Origin: Pseudooceanicola sp.
GTDB lineage: Bacteria; Pseudomonadota; Alphaproteobacteria; Rhodobacterales; Rhodobacteraceae
DNA: 48,525 bases
Direction: 5' to 3'
NCBI RefSeq assembly: GCF_029213205.1
Contig: NZ_JARGNH010000023.1
Location: 1 to 48,525 of the forward strand
Part shown: positions 25,105 through 34,509 of the stretch, in pieces
Layout of the letters: every line of letters begins with the position of its first letter
How positions within the stretch are numbered: the first letter of the stretch is position 1
The notes under the pieces: model-generated
Database searches by the model: none
What the model was told of the DNA's origin: nothing
Seen by the model: only the letters and a program-made list of their open reading frames with translations
Translations under genes and position numbers: made by a program

Positions 25105-26847
25105 TCAGGCGCTCATATCCGCCTCGTCAGGGGCCAGGTCACGGATGGAGATGGGAGTCTCCTGCGCCTTGGACAAGGACCAGCGGATGCGTGTCGCATA
25201 CTCCATCGCGCGGCCAGACAACACGATCTGTTTGGTCGCACGTGGTTTCAGCCGGTTCTTTTCCAGGAAGACCGAGGCGTCAAGTGACATTTCCACCCGC
25301 CCGTCATGACGAAAGATCCAGATTTCGCCGCTGCGCAGTGCCATCGACACCGCCGACCCGCCCAGATCGACGGCGGTGTCGACCTCGGGATGCAGATGAA
25401 ACCTGAGCTGAAACGGGATCCCGCCCAGCTGCACCGCGTCCATCGCCTTGTCGAAGCGTTTCTTGTCCGGTTCTTCCAGCGCCAGCAACATGTCCTCGCC
25501 CGCCATGCCGCGCCCATCAAAGGTCAGTTCCAATTGCCTGGCATGAGTCAGCCCATAGGGTTTCACATAACCGTCGTGACCGCCCTCAAAACGGATGCCA
25601 TCGCTGGCATGGGTGATCCGGATCGGCACCCGCTGCGGTGCGTCGACCAGCATTTCGCGGGATTCAAAGCCGCGCACCTCGGTCAACCGACCGGTCGACC
25701 GTCCATCCAGCGACAGGGTGGTGTGGCTCGGCGTCGCCCGCCCGGCGCGGCGCCAATCGGGGCCAAAGCTGACGCCGGAACCGCAGTTCACGATCAGCGG
25801 GCGCCGCCCCGAGGTCAGTTCAAACGCCAGGGTCGAGGCATGAGCGTTGAAACTGGCCTTGCCGACCGGCGGCGGGCTGGCGTCAATGATCACGCTGGTG
25901 CGCCCGGCGCTGATCCTTGCGTAACCCATCGCCAGACCATCCGAATGTCGGCTCTTGACGCCGCTCGCCGCCAACGCCTGATCCAGCCGCCCTTCCAGCC
26001 CCTTGCCGCCACCATGGAACCGGGCCAGCCCGCCATCGGCATGGCGCAGGGTGCGCAGGGTCGGGGCGATGCGCCAGATCGCCTCGCGGTGCGGTTCCGT
26101 CACCTCACGCCCGGCCTCGGCCAGCGCGGCGGCGGCCCAGGTCAGCAAGGTGAACACCTCAAGCAGCTCTTCGGGATTGCGGGTCGGGATGCCGCCCTGT
26201 TCATCGACCTGCGCGACGCATTCGCGTCCCAATGCCCGGATCGCCGGGGCGGCAAAGCGTTCCATCCCCTCCAGCGACAGGCCGGCATAGATCAGCCCGG
26301 TGAGCGCCTCGAACCGGGGCAGGCCGGGGGCCGCGCTTTTCCAGCGGCGACCAAGAAAGATCGTCTGCTGACCCAGTGAGCGATAGAATGCGTGGCTGGC
26401 CTCAGGCTCCTGCGCGCGTAACAGGAACAGCGCGTGGCTGATCCAGCGGATCAACCGGCGCCCGGCCAGATCGGGGGCCCAGCCCGGGCCACGGCCGCGG
26501 CCATAGCGGGTGATCCAGGCCCAGAGCCAGGCCTGGGCCCGCGCGCGCGCTGCGGTATCGCCAACGGCGGCCAGATCGTCGAGCCAGGTGAACCCGTGAA
26601 TTTCCTCTTCGAATGCCTGTTCCGGCATCTCGAGATCCCAGATGTCATGATCGGGATCGGCCACCAGATAGCCGGCAAACAGGAAATTGCCGACCATCAG
26701 CTGCCGGCCCTTGGCAAAGCTGCCGACACTGCGGGGTTCAGGCTGCGAGACGAATCCGGTGGCAGGGCGGGCCAGCACGCTCAGACGCGCATGCAGGCGG
26801 TCCATGAACCGACCGCGCCGTGCCGATGTGCTTTCGGGACGTGTCAT
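25105..26847 (-). CDS. Heparinase II/III-family protein
   Basis: A 580-residue protein with a C-terminal heparinase II/III-like beta-sandwich domain (about 310-560, with [27 protein letters not shown] and SHTTLSLDG) and an alpha/alpha-toroid N-terminal half. Such proteins are lyases for uronate-containing polysaccharides, but this version lies in the housekeeping block between purH and rsmB, has no signal peptide and is found at this place across the group. It may act on an endogenous polymer or have a non-lyase function. Which residues are catalytic cannot be decided by eye. Confidence 0.85.
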   Translation of the reverse strand: MTRPESTSARRGRFMDRLHARLSVLARPATGFVSQPEPRSVGSFAKGRQLMVGNFLFAGYLVADPDHDIWDLEMPEQAFEEEIHGFTWLDDLAAVGDTAARARAQAWLWAWITRYGRGRGPGWAPDLAGRRLIRWISHALFLLRAQEPEASHAFYRSLGQQTIFLGRRWKSAAPGLPRFEALTGLIYAGLSLEGMERFAAPAIRALGRECVAQVDEQGGIPTRNPEELLEVFTLLTWAAAALAEAGREVTEPHREAIWRIAPTLRTLRHADGGLARFHGGGKGLEGRLDQALAASGVKSRHSDGLAMGYARISAGRTSVIIDASPPPVGKASFNAHASTLAFELTSGRRPLIVNCGSGVSFGPDWRRAGRATPSHTTLSLDGRSTGRLTEVRGFESREMLVDAPQRVPIRITHASDGIRFEGGHDGYVKPYGLTHARQLELTFDGRGMAGEDMLLALEEPDKKRFDKAMDAVQLGGIPFQLRFHLHPEVDTAVDLGGSAVSMALRSGEIWIFRHDGRVEMSLDASVFLEKNRLKPRATKQIVLSGRAMEYATRIRWSLSKAQETPISIRDLAPDEADMSA

Positions 26848-26959
26848 TGCCTGCCTCGCTCACGCTCTTTTGGCGCCTGTTAAGTGGCAGTTTACCGCTC
26901 CGGGCGGCAAAAGTCATCGCTTATCGCCCGCCGGGGGAGGTCGGGTGATGTTCGGCGGA

Positions 26960-28330
26960 TCATCGCCGAAGCAGCGCCATGTAGAAGCCGTCAAGCCCGC
27001 CAAGCTCGGGCCAGTAATCGGGACGGATTCGCAACCCGCCCTCCGAGCTGAACCAAGCCTCGGGCACCCCGGGCAGGGCGCAGGCGGTGGGGTCGACGGT
27101 GATTTCGGGATGGCGGGCCAGTGCTTCTTCGATCTGGCATTCGCCCTCGTCCGGAATCAGCGAACAGGTGCAGAATACCAACCGCCCGCCGGGGGCCAGC
27201 AGGGTCAGCGCATGGTCCAGCATCGCCGCCTGCAGATCGATCAGCCCGCTGATGTCGCGGCCGTCGCCCGCATGTGGCAGATCGGGGTGGCGGCGAATGG
27301 TGCCGGTCGCCGAACAGGGCGCATCCAGCAGGATCGCGTCATAGGGACCGCCCGCATGAGTCAGGGCATCGTCGACCAGAAAATCGGCGCTCAGCCCGGT
27401 GCGGGCCAGGTTTTCTCCGACCCGCTCCATCCGCCGGGCCGAGAGGTCGAGCGCGGTCACCTTGGCCCCGGTGGCGGCCAGCTGCATCGTCTTGCCGCCG
27501 GGCGCGGCGCAGAGGTCGAGCACGGTTTCACCCGGCTGCACCGCCAGCATCCGCGCCGGCAAGGCGGCGGCGGCATCCTGCACCCACCAGAGCCCCTCGC
27601 CGTAGCCGTGCAGCGCTGTCACCTGGCCCGGATTGCTCAGTCGCAGACTGCCGGTGGGCAGCACAGTTGCGCCGAGTTCAGCCGCAATCGTCTCTGTCTG
27701 CGCCGGATCGCGCAGGGTCAGGTCGAGCGCGGCACCGGCGAAATGCGCGGCCTCCATCGCGGTGATCGCCTCGGCCCCCCAGGCCTGTGTCAGCGGGTTG
27801 CGCAGCCAGTTCGGCAGGCGTGGCACCCTGAGCGCCGCCCAATGGTCGGCACCGGTCGCCGCGACCTTGCGCAGCACCGCGTTCACCAGCCCCTTGAGCG
27901 CCGCGCCATTGGGCGCATCCGCAGCCAGGGTGACGCAATCGTTCACCACCCCATGCGCAGCGCCGCCGGTGCAAATCTCCCACGCGCCCAGTCGCAGGAT
28001 GTTGTGGACGGTCAGCGGCGGCTGTTTGCTCAGATGTTTCGACAGCACCCGGTCGACCCGTTCCAGCCCGCGCAGCACCTCGGTCGCCAGACGTTGGGCC
28101 CGGGCCCTGTCGGGCGGGCTGAGCGCGAACAGCGTGCCGCCGCCGCCGGTGAGATCGGTCAGCAGCCGCTCTTGCCCGAGAACCGCGTCGAGCAGCGCCA
28201 CCGCACCGCCGCGCGCCGTGGTCACCTGTCGCGTCACCCGGCGCGGCGGCGCCACCGGTGCCTTGGCCAATGGCCGCGCCCGAGGGCGGTTTTTCGGGCC
28301 GGGATGAGGGCGGTCGGGACGTTTGGCCAT
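26960..28330 (-). CDS. rsmB: 16S rRNA m5C methyltransferase RsmB family
   Basis: RsmB methylates C967 of 16S rRNA in E. coli. This 456-residue protein has an N-terminal NusB-like domain (about 30-165), the SAM-binding motif VLDLCAAPGGKTMQLA, LLDAPCSATGTIRRHPD (motif IV with Cys) and FCTCSLIPDEGE (motif VI with the catalytic Cys). The frame extends to 28603, but the ATG at 28330 starts a basic Pro-rich leader (MAKRPDRP) as in relatives. The preceding stretch would run through the divergent DUF1674 gene. Confidence 0.92.
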   Translation of the reverse strand: MAKRPDRPHPGPKNRPRARPLAKAPVAPPRRVTRQVTTARGGAVALLDAVLGQERLLTDLTGGGGTLFALSPPDRARAQRLATEVLRGLERVDRVLSKHLSKQPPLTVHNILRLGAWEICTGGAAHGVVNDCVTLAADAPNGAALKGLVNAVLRKVAATGADHWAALRVPRLPNWLRNPLTQAWGAEAITAMEAAHFAGAALDLTLRDPAQTETIAAELGATVLPTGSLRLSNPGQVTALHGYGEGLWWVQDAAAALPARMLAVQPGETVLDLCAAPGGKTMQLAATGAKVTALDLSARRMERVGENLARTGLSADFLVDDALTHAGGPYDAILLDAPCSATGTIRRHPDLPHAGDGRDISGLIDLQAAMLDHALTLLAPGGRLVFCTCSLIPDEGECQIEEALARHPEITVDPTACALPGVPEAWFSSEGGLRIRPDYWPELGGLDGFYMALLRR

Positions 28331-28396
28331 GCGGGCAATCCTTGCGGTCAGGCGAGGGCGGCGTATATCAACGCCTGTGCCCGGAAGGAAGCCGAG

Positions 28397-28573
28397 ATGA
28401 ACAAAACCGATCAAGACCTGCCGCCTGCCGCCCAACGTGCCCTGGCCGAAGCCGAGGAACGCCGCCGCAACGCCACTGCCCCCGACCGGCCCAAAGAACT
28501 GGGCGGACGCGACGGGCTCGACCCGGTTCGCTATGGCGATTGGGAGAAGAAAGGACTGGCGGTCGATTTCTGA
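28397..28573 (+). CDS. DUF1674/SDHAF4-like protein
   Basis: A 58-residue protein with the conserved C-terminal motif GGRDGLDPVRYGDWEKKG, diagnostic of the DUF1674 (SDHAF4) family. In mitochondria SDHAF4 helps assembly of flavinylated succinate dehydrogenase, so a related role is inferred here. The start ATG at 28397 follows GGAAGGAAGCCGAG. It is divergent from rsmB. The sdh genes are not in the window. Confidence 0.85.
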   Translation: MNKTDQDLPPAAQRALAEAEERRRNATAPDRPKELGGRDGLDPVRYGDWEKKGLAVDF

Positions 28574-28872
28574 CGCGGCGCTATTGCCGGTGCCGCCGGG
28601 CATATCCGCCCTGCCCCCGCCCCCTGCAGGCTGACCCCGATATGGGTCAAATCACGACTGGTCCCCATCGCGACCGGCCCCCCACGGCCAGGAATTCGCC
28701 CCGTTCAGTGATCCTGCGCCTGTCATCGGCTGGGCCGGATCGGCGACAAGGCGCAACAGAACGGCATCCAGGGCGCGACGAGGGGGCATTGGGCAAATCC
28801 CTGGCTGAATCTCAGCCAACGGCGGTTGGACCGCACCCGATCACAATGATGTTGCCATGCCGTGAGTTCTGG

Positions 28873-29682
28873 TCAGAACCCGAGCACATCCGCCATGTCA
28901 TATTCGCCCGGCCCCTGGTCCAGCCCCCAGAGCGCCGCCTTGACCGCGCCACGGGCGAAAATCGCCCGGTCGGTGGCGATATGGCGCAGGATCAGCCGCT
29001 CGCCATCAGCGGCGAACACCACGTCATGTTCGCCGACAATGTCACCACCCCGAATGGCGGAAAACCCGATATGGCCCCGGCCACGCGGCCCGGTGATGCC
29101 ATCGCGGCCCCGGTCTGACACCTGGTCAAGCGCCACGCCCCGGCCTTCGGCGGCGGCGGCGCCCAGCATCAGCGCGGTGCCCGAGGGGGCATCGACCTTG
29201 TGGCGATGATGCGCTTCGATCACCTCGATATCAAAATCCTCATCCAGCGCGGCGGCCACCTTTTTCGTCAGTTGCACCAACAGGTTGACCCCCAGGCTCA
29301 TATTCCCGGCGCGGATGATTGCGGCGTGACGGGCGGCGGCGGCGATGCGGTCCAGATGCGCCGCTTCCAGGCCGGTGGTGCCGATCACATGCACCGCACG
29401 GGCCTGCGCCGCGAGGGCGGAAAACTCCACCGTTGCGGCGGGCGAGGTAAAATCCAGCACCGCCTGGGCGCTGGCAAAGGCTTCGAGCGGATCGTCGGTG
29501 ACGATGATGCCGCGTGCCGCGCCGCCCATGCAGTCACCCAGGTCGCGGCCGATCCAGTCATGGCCCGGCCGTTCAATCGCAGCCGAAAGCCGCGCCTTGT
29601 CCGAGGCGGTGATGGTTTCGATCAGCATCTGCCCCATCCGGCCCGATGCGCCGGTCACCACGAAATTGGGAAGCTCTGTCAT
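28873..29682 (-). CDS. dapB: 4-hydroxy-tetrahydrodipicolinate reductase
   Basis: DapB catalyses the NAD(P)H-dependent reduction in the diaminopimelate/lysine pathway. The 269-residue protein has [15 protein letters not shown] (nucleotide-binding), the catalytic [15 protein letters not shown] region and [15 protein letters not shown] at the C-terminal half. The length is normal. It is divergent from rbfA with 97 bp between. About 299 bp between the DUF1674 stop and dapB stop hold no recognisable feature. With lysC at 47 kb it belongs to the same aspartate pathway. Confidence 0.97.
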   Translation of the reverse strand: MTELPNFVVTGASGRMGQMLIETITASDKARLSAAIERPGHDWIGRDLGDCMGGAARGIIVTDDPLEAFASAQAVLDFTSPAATVEFSALAAQARAVHVIGTTGLEAAHLDRIAAAARHAAIIRAGNMSLGVNLLVQLTKKVAAALDEDFDIEVIEAHHRHKVDAPSGTALMLGAAAAEGRGVALDQVSDRGRDGITGPRGRGHIGFSAIRGGDIVGEHDVVFAADGERLILRHIATDRAIFARGAVKAALWGLDQGPGEYDMADVLGF

Positions 29683-29779
29683 CGCCGCGTCCTTCTGTGT
29701 CTTGATCCAGGCCCTGGCGCCTCATTACCCGCTGCCGCGCGGCTTGGCAAAGGCCGCGCAAGCGCGTAAATGCGAGGAC

Positions 29780-30184
29780 ATGAACAAGCCTTCAGCATCC
29801 GCGGGCCGCGGCCCATCGCAACGCCAGCTTCGCGTTGGCGAATTGGTCCGTCGCACCCTGTCCGAAATCCTGTCGCGCGGCGAGATCCACGACCCCGATC
29901 TGAACCGGCTGTCGATCACCGTCGGCGAGGTCCGGGTGACCCCGGATCTGCGCACCGGGACGGCATTTGTGCTGCCGCTTGGCGGGCAAAATCAGGACGA
30001 GGCGATTGCCCTGCTGGCCCGCAACAAGGGCGAGATTCGGCGGCTGCTGGGCAAGAAGTGCGATCTGCGCTTTGTCCCCGATCTGCGGTTTCGCATCGAC
30101 GACACCTTTGACCGGATGGACGAAACCCGGCGGCTGTTTGCCCAGGACGAAGTCCGCCGCGATCTGGACGGCGACGAGGAATGA
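29780..30184 (+). CDS. rbfA: Ribosome-binding factor A
   Basis: RbfA is a small KH-fold protein that helps mature the 30S subunit. The 134-residue protein shows the family start [21 protein letters not shown], then [20 protein letters not shown] and [14 protein letters not shown]. The ATG at 29780 follows GCGAGGAC. An open frame upstream is not part of the gene. It overlaps the next gene by ATGA (30181-30184). The usual neighbour truB is not here (see finding). Confidence 0.95.
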   Translation: MNKPSASAGRGPSQRQLRVGELVRRTLSEILSRGEIHDPDLNRLSITVGEVRVTPDLRTGTAFVLPLGGQNQDEAIALLARNKGEIRRLLGKKCDLRFVPDLRFRIDDTFDRMDETRRLFAQDEVRRDLDGDEE

Positions 30185-30933
30185 ACCTGGCGGCGCGCCT
30201 TCTGCTGGCCTTGGGCCTGCTGGGTGCTTCGGCGGGGGCGGGCACGGCGCTGGAATGCCGGGTCGAGCGCTTTCGTGACAAGGCCTTTTCGCTCTGCGAG
30301 GTCGCCCCGGCCCGCGATGATCTGCGGCTGTTTCTCTATGATGACGATGGCGCCCCCTATGGCCAGTTTGACCGGATCAACGCCGGGCTGAGCGGCAAGG
30401 GCCAGCGCCTGGGGTTCGCGATGAACGCGGGCATGTATCACGAGAACCGCGCACCGGTCGGCCATTACGTCGAAAACGGGCAAGAGGTGATGCGGGTGAT
30501 CGCCAATCCCGGACCGGGCAATTTTGGCATGGTGCCGAACGGGGTGTTCTGCATCCGTGAGGGCCGGGCCGAGGTGATGGAAACCCATCGCTTCATGAAA
30601 ACCCGCAAGGGCAAATGCCGCTTTGCCACCCAATCCGGGCCGATGCTGGTGATCGACGGGCAATTGCACCCGCGATTTCTGCCTGACAGCACCTCGCGCT
30701 ATCTGCGCAATGGTGTCGGCACCAGCGACAGCGGCGACCGCGCGGTGTTCGTGATTTCGCACAGCGCCGTCACCTTTCACGAATTTGCCAGCTTCTTCCG
30801 CGACGCGCTGCATCTGCCGCAGGCCCTTTATTTTGACGGCAATGTCTCGCGGCTCTACGCGCCGGACCTGGGCCGGTCGGACGCTGGGCGGCAGATGGGC
30901 CCGGTGGTCGGTGTGGTCTCGACCGCTGACTGA
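30181..30933 (+). CDS. Phosphodiester glycosidase family protein (DUF2233)
   Basis: A 250-residue exported protein with a signal peptide (about 1-23, ending GTAL) and a DUF2233/NAGPA-like domain. Motifs include [29 protein letters not shown], and [15 protein letters not shown] with the Asp-Gly turn. NAGPA removes GlcNAc from phosphodiesters in animals; a bacterial homologue may act on wall or envelope phosphosugars, but the substrate here is unknown. It is translationally coupled to rbfA by ATGA. Downstream, it ends one base away from the cytochrome c' remnant stop. Confidence 0.8.
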   Translation: MNLAARLLLALGLLGASAGAGTALECRVERFRDKAFSLCEVAPARDDLRLFLYDDDGAPYGQFDRINAGLSGKGQRLGFAMNAGMYHENRAPVGHYVENGQEVMRVIANPGPGNFGMVPNGVFCIREGRAEVMETHRFMKTRKGKCRFATQSGPMLVIDGQLHPRFLPDSTSRYLRNGVGTSDSGDRAVFVISHSAVTFHEFASFFRDALHLPQALYFDGNVSRLYAPDLGRSDAGRQMGPVVGVVSTAD

Positions 30934-31143
30934 CTATTTCTGTAGCCGATCAACCTTGTGACAGACTGCACAGGCCTGCCCAACCGCGCCGGTCCCGGCC
31001 CGCAGCGCATCGAGGCGGACGATATCGAGGTTTCGTGCCGCCGCCTGCAACAGGTCGGCCTTGCCGGTGAAATCATCGAAATCGTCCCAGATCGCGGGTG
31101 TCGACCTTGCGCAGCGTCGGATCCGATCTGGACCGGAGATCAT
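30934..31143 (-). pseudogene. C-terminal remnant of a cytochrome c'
   Basis: Seventy residues match the C-terminal end of cytochrome c' proteins: PAIWDDFDDFTGKADLL followed, after one helix, by the haem site CAVCHK six residues from the end. The first half of the protein, with its signal peptide and helices 1-2, is missing. Upstream in frame there is only a short open stretch without helix-bundle-like sequence, and the DNA runs into the acyl-CoA dehydrogenase leader. The ATG at 31143 is thus an incidental start. It is probably a 5'-deleted remnant at a rearrangement point. Confidence 0.7.
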
Positions 31144-31220
31144 AGATGTGCAGTTGCGCCAAAACCGCGTGACACCGCTGCCCTGATCGCCTTCACTCTC
31201 TGCAACCGAAGGAGAACACC

Positions 31221-32396
31221 GTGGATTTCAGTCTGACCCAAGAGCAGCAGATGCTGCGCGACCTTGTTGGCAATTTCGTGCGCGACAATGTCATCCCGCT
31301 TGAACCGAATGTGCTGGCGCGCGAGGCCTCGGGCCAGCGCAAATCGCTGACCGCCGAAGAACATGGCGCGCTTGATGACAAGGCCAAGGCGCTCGGGCTT
31401 TACGGCCTGGAATCGCCGGAGGAATTTGACGGCGCCAATCTGGATGCGGTCAGCATGGTCGGGGTGTTCGAAGAGTTGGGCAAGACCGCGGTCGATTACT
31501 TTTTCCCACCCGACAGCCCCAATCTGCACATGCTGATGCAGACCTGCAACGACGAGCAGCGGCAGAAATATCTGGAACCCTATGCGCGCGGCGAGGCGAC
31601 CTCCTGCATCGCGATTTCCGAACCCGGTGGCGGCGGTGACCCGGCGGCGATGACCTCGCGCGCCATCGAGGACGGCAATGGCTGGAAAATCACCGGGCGC
31701 AAGATCTGGGTCAGCGGCGCGGCGAATGCGGATTTTGTGATCCTGATGGCGGTGACCGACCCGAGCAAGGGATCGCGCGGCGGGATTTCCGCTTTTATCG
31801 TTGAAAAAGGCACGCCGGGATTCAACATCGCCCGCGAGATCCCGATGATCGGCGGGCGCAAGACCTATGAAATTGCGCTGGATGACATGAAACTGCCGGG
31901 CGGCGCGCTGCTGGGCGAGCTGGGCAACGGCTTTGGCCCGATGCAATTGCGGCTGAGCCGTCGGCGCATCGAAATGGCGGCGCGCTGCGCCGGCACCACC
32001 CGCCGGGCCCTGGACGAGATGAAGGGCTGGGTGAAACAGCGCAAGACCTTTGGCGCGCTGCTGTCCGACCGCCAGTCGATCCAATGGTGGATTGCCGATG
32101 CCGAGATGCAGCTGCACGCGCTGCGGCTGATGGTCTATAACACCGCCGCCAAGATCGACCGCGGCGAACAGGCCCGCACCGAATGTTCGATGGTCAAGCT
32201 GATGGGCACCGAACTGGCCTGGGACACGGTGGACAAGGCGATGCAATCCTTTGGTGCCATGGGGATGACCCAGGAACTGCCGCTGCAGGCGATGGCCAAC
32301 CACGTCCGGGTGCAGCGGATTTACGAGGGCCCGTCCGAGGTGCACCGGATGCTGATCGCCCGGCACGCCCTGCAGGACCGGATTCCGGGGTTGTAA
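31221..32396 (+). CDS. Acyl-CoA dehydrogenase family protein
   Basis: A 391-residue flavoprotein of the acyl-CoA dehydrogenase superfamily. It has the N-terminal helical domain, the middle beta domain with SCIAISEPGGGGDPAAM and WVSGAANADF, and a C-terminal helical domain ending RIYEGPSEVHRMLIAR, which includes the Glu expected to act as catalytic base. The GTG start follows GAAGGAG. An electron-transfer flavoprotein would take the electrons. No other fatty-acid genes are near, so the substrate chain length is unknown. It is located between a cytochrome c' remnant and an IS remnant. Confidence 0.9.
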   Translation: MDFSLTQEQQMLRDLVGNFVRDNVIPLEPNVLAREASGQRKSLTAEEHGALDDKAKALGLYGLESPEEFDGANLDAVSMVGVFEELGKTAVDYFFPPDSPNLHMLMQTCNDEQRQKYLEPYARGEATSCIAISEPGGGGDPAAMTSRAIEDGNGWKITGRKIWVSGAANADFVILMAVTDPSKGSRGGISAFIVEKGTPGFNIAREIPMIGGRKTYEIALDDMKLPGGALLGELGNGFGPMQLRLSRRRIEMAARCAGTTRRALDEMKGWVKQRKTFGALLSDRQSIQWWIADAEMQLHALRLMVYNTAAKIDRGEQARTECSMVKLMGTELAWDTVDKAMQSFGAMGMTQELPLQAMANHVRVQRIYEGPSEVHRMLIARHALQDRIPGL

Positions 32397-32619
32397 GACA
32401 GAAAAGAGTCTGACTTTCACACCCTTGCATGACAGAGGATCGCCGGCGCCCAGAGGTGGAGAAAAGACCACGCCACCTCCCCCTGTCCGAGGTTTAGCCG
32501 CAACCTTGGCGAGGGGACTCGCGCAGGTATTCCATCATCGGGTCGTTTTGTGGATGTATCAGCTATCTGATCCCACGGTTTGATGGTGCGATCCTTTCTC
32601 AGGAATGGAAGGGAGCATT

Positions 32620-32980
32620 ATGGGACAAGTTCGTCACGGGAGCGCCACGACCACCTACGCCGTCAGAGCTGCAATACAGCGATCGCAAGCTTCGATCGCG
32701 GCGCTGAGCAAAGAATTCGAGATCAATCCGAAGACTGTTGCCAAGTGGCGGAAGCAGGAGACCGTTGGGGGATCTCAAGACAGGGCCGAAAGAGCCTCGT
32801 TCTACCGTCCTCACAGAAGCAGAGGAGGCGATGATCGGCGCATTCCGGCGACATACTCTCCTGCCGCTGGACGATTGCCTCTACGCCCTTCAGCCGTCGA
32901 TCCCACATCTGACCCGGTCGGCCCTACATCGGTATCTTCAGCGACAGGGCATCTCTCGCTTGCCAGATGTCGATGGCGAC
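32620..32980 (+). pseudogene. Frameshifted, truncated IS481-type transposase
   Basis: Two frames carry the N-terminal part of an IS481/IS3-like transposase. The first (from the ATG at 32620) gives MGQVRHGSATTTYAVRAAIQRS and the helix-turn-helix AALSKEFEINPKTVAKWRK. Around 32765 the reading shifts to a second frame, GDLKTGPKEPRSTVLTEAEEAMI, then LLPLDDCLYALQPSIPHLTRSALHRYL. It ends near LPDVDGD at about 32980. The catalytic DDE domain is absent. No full-length IS ends were found. Upstream sequence from about 32553 may belong to the element. Confidence 0.8.
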
Positions 32981-33028
32981 AACGCGCGCGGCACGGAGGG
33001 GGGAATGCTCGTGTGCCGGTGTTCCGGA

Positions 33029-33505
33029 TTATGAAAGTTCCTTGCCAGCAGCGGATGCTTCCGTGCTGCGCGCGCCGGGAACGTGACCGCCGAGGCCGTC
33101 GCGCAATTCGTGTGTCAGCCGTGTCAGCGTCTCGGCATTCTGCGCCCCAAGCTGCTCTTCGATCAGAGCGTCGATGTCGTTCCAGGCGGCGTGGATATCT
33201 GACAGCAACTCACGCCCGCGCTCGGTGAGGCGCAAGACGTTGCTGCGCGCCTCGTCGGGATGCGGTCCGCGTGAGACGAAGCCTGCCTCGATCAGTCGGA
33301 CAGTCATTGTGCTCATGCTGGCGGGGGTAATGCGAAACTCCCGCGCAAGGCTTACCTGGGATGTAGGTTCCATCCGGGACAGGGCTTGGATGATGCGGGC
33401 CTGGCGCGGTCGGATGCCGACTTCGGAGAGGCGTTCGCGCAACCGCTCCTCCACAAGAGCAGCCGCGTGTAGAAGGAAGTGGGTTGAGAATGAATCTGTT
33501 TTCAT
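33029..33505 (-). CDS. MarR-family transcriptional regulator
   Basis: A 158-residue winged-helix regulator. The fold is visible: an N-terminal helix with EERLRERLSEVGIRPRQARIIQALSRM, the recognition helix region SLAREFRITPASMSTMTVRLIEAG, and a wing LVSRGPHPDEARSNVLRLTERGRE. MarR-type proteins bind palindromes as dimers and release them on binding aromatic ligands or oxidants. A perfect 12-bp palindrome lies 8 bases upstream of the ATG, so autoregulation is likely. The divergent gene it would normally control appears broken. The C-terminus extends beyond the usual fold by about 15 residues. Confidence 0.88.
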   Translation of the reverse strand: MKTDSFSTHFLLHAAALVEERLRERLSEVGIRPRQARIIQALSRMEPTSQVSLAREFRITPASMSTMTVRLIEAGFVSRGPHPDEARSNVLRLTERGRELLSDIHAAWNDIDALIEEQLGAQNAETLTRLTHELRDGLGGHVPGARSTEASAAGKELS

Positions 33506-33513
33506 GCGAACTA

Positions 33514-33525
33514 TTCGTATACGAA
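33514..33525. promoter_or_regulatory. Predicted MarR operator palindrome
   Basis: TTCGTATACGAA is a perfect 12-base palindrome, 8 bases upstream of the marR-type ATG. This is the size and place for a dimeric winged-helix operator controlling the regulator itself and the divergent region. No other copy was noticed nearby. Confidence 0.6.
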
Positions 33526-33808
33526 CCCTATTCAGATATCAACTGCGGACACTGCCCGACGCTTGAGCAGGAACAGATAGAATGACCCAGGTGACCAGTG
33601 CGGTAGGCGCCCAATGAGGCCAGGCGGGTCGCGTGTTCCGCGCCACCCTGCCGGCGCCTGCGCTGGGCCTACTGTCTGCACTGGGGCTTCTACGCGCTGG
33701 ACGCCACAATCACGCATCCCGTTCTGACGCTGCCGAAAAGGGCGATGCGATGGGCTGGCCGCTACGGGCTCCCAGGGCGCCAATGACGTGCCGCCTGGCC
33801 CTGCAGAT
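33526..33808 (+). other. Broken coding DNA between MarR and moaE
   Basis: No intact gene is found. A short frame begins at an ATG (33582) after AACAGATAG and stops after 11 codons (MTQVTSAVGAQ). In another frame, 33607-33786 is open with GC-rich third positions and reads RWAYCLHWGFYALDA and then LPKRAMRWAGRYG, coding-like but without a match I know. The two together look like the start and an internal or terminal piece of a gene divergent from the MarR regulator. Confidence 0.35.
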
Positions 33809-34255
33809 TCAATCGCGCCAGCGGGACAGCGCCGCTTCATCCACGTCGCGTGCTGCGACCCAGGCAGCGCCGTCGCGGGTGACTTCCTTTTTCCAGAACG
33901 GCGCGCGGGATTTCAGGTAATCCATCAGGAATTCCGCCGCCGCAAAGGCATTGGCGCGATGCGGCGCGGCGGTGGCGACCATCATGATCGCCTCGCCCGG
34001 TTGCAACCGGCCAAACCGGTGGATGACCAGCACATCGCCCAGTGACCAACGGGTGTTGGCCTCTTCTGCGATGGCGGTGATCGCGCGTTCGGTCATCGCC
34101 GGGTAATGCTCGATTTCCATATGATCGAGCCTGCCCTCACTGTCGCGCACCATGCCGGTAAAGCTTACGATTGCCCCGATCTCGGGCCGCACGTTGGAAA
34201 ACTCCGCCAGCTCTGCGCCGATGTCGAACGCCGCGTTTTGCACCCGGATCCGCAT
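33809..34255 (-). CDS. moaE: Molybdopterin synthase catalytic subunit MoaE
   Basis: MoaE inserts two sulfurs into precursor Z with MoaD as sulfur donor. The 148-residue protein has the MoaE core: FTGMVRDSEGRLDHMEIEHYP, VIHRFGRLQPGEAIMMV, and KSRAPFWKKEVTRDG with the catalytic Lys. It is 3 bases downstream of moaD. The order pgsA-moaD-moaE is common in the group. Confidence 0.96.
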   Translation of the reverse strand: MRIRVQNAAFDIGAELAEFSNVRPEIGAIVSFTGMVRDSEGRLDHMEIEHYPAMTERAITAIAEEANTRWSLGDVLVIHRFGRLQPGEAIMMVATAAPHRANAFAAAEFLMDYLKSRAPFWKKEVTRDGAAWVAARDVDEAALSRWRD

Positions 34256-34258
34256 GCC

Positions 34259-34507
34259 CTAGCCGCCAGTCATCGGTGGAAAGAACGCCACCTCGCGCAC
34301 GCCAGCCAGCGGCGCGTCGAAATCCGCCAGGTCCTGATCCACCGCCACCCGCAGGGCGCTGAGATCGGAAAAGGCCAGCGCATAGCGGGCCTCGCGCGCC
34401 TTCAGCTCTTCGATCAGCCCGGCGACATCGGTGGCCTGGGTTTCAACCCGCTCTTTCGGCATTCCGATGCGTTCGCGCACCCAGGCAAAATAGAGCACAT
34501 CCAGCAT
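34259..34507 (-). CDS. moaD: Molybdopterin synthase sulfur carrier subunit MoaD
   Basis: MoaD is a ubiquitin-like carrier that receives sulfur on its C-terminal Gly-Gly. The 82-residue protein has the beta-grasp pattern (MLDVLYFAWVRERIG at the start) and ends FFPPMTGG, with the essential diglycine. The ATG at 34507 lies three bases after the pgsA stop; a TTG at 34513 would overlap pgsA and is less likely. Confidence 0.94.
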   Translation of the reverse strand: MLDVLYFAWVRERIGMPKERVETQATDVAGLIEELKAREARYALAFSDLSALRVAVDQDLADFDAPLAGVREVAFFPPMTGG

Positions 34508-34509
34508 GA

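Noticed and set aside
23808-25406. Plus-strand frame of 532 residues opposite purH.
   Set aside because: Shadow of purH; no recognisable motif.
25105-26847. Heparinase-like gene as a polysaccharide-degrading accessory system.
   Set aside because: It lies in a conserved housekeeping block with purH and rsmB, lacks a signal peptide and has no partner lyase or transporter genes.
26687-28573. Plus-strand frame of 628 residues opposite rsmB.
   Set aside because: Only the last 58 codons (28397-28573) are a real gene; the rest is a GC-rich shadow of rsmB and the heparinase-like gene.
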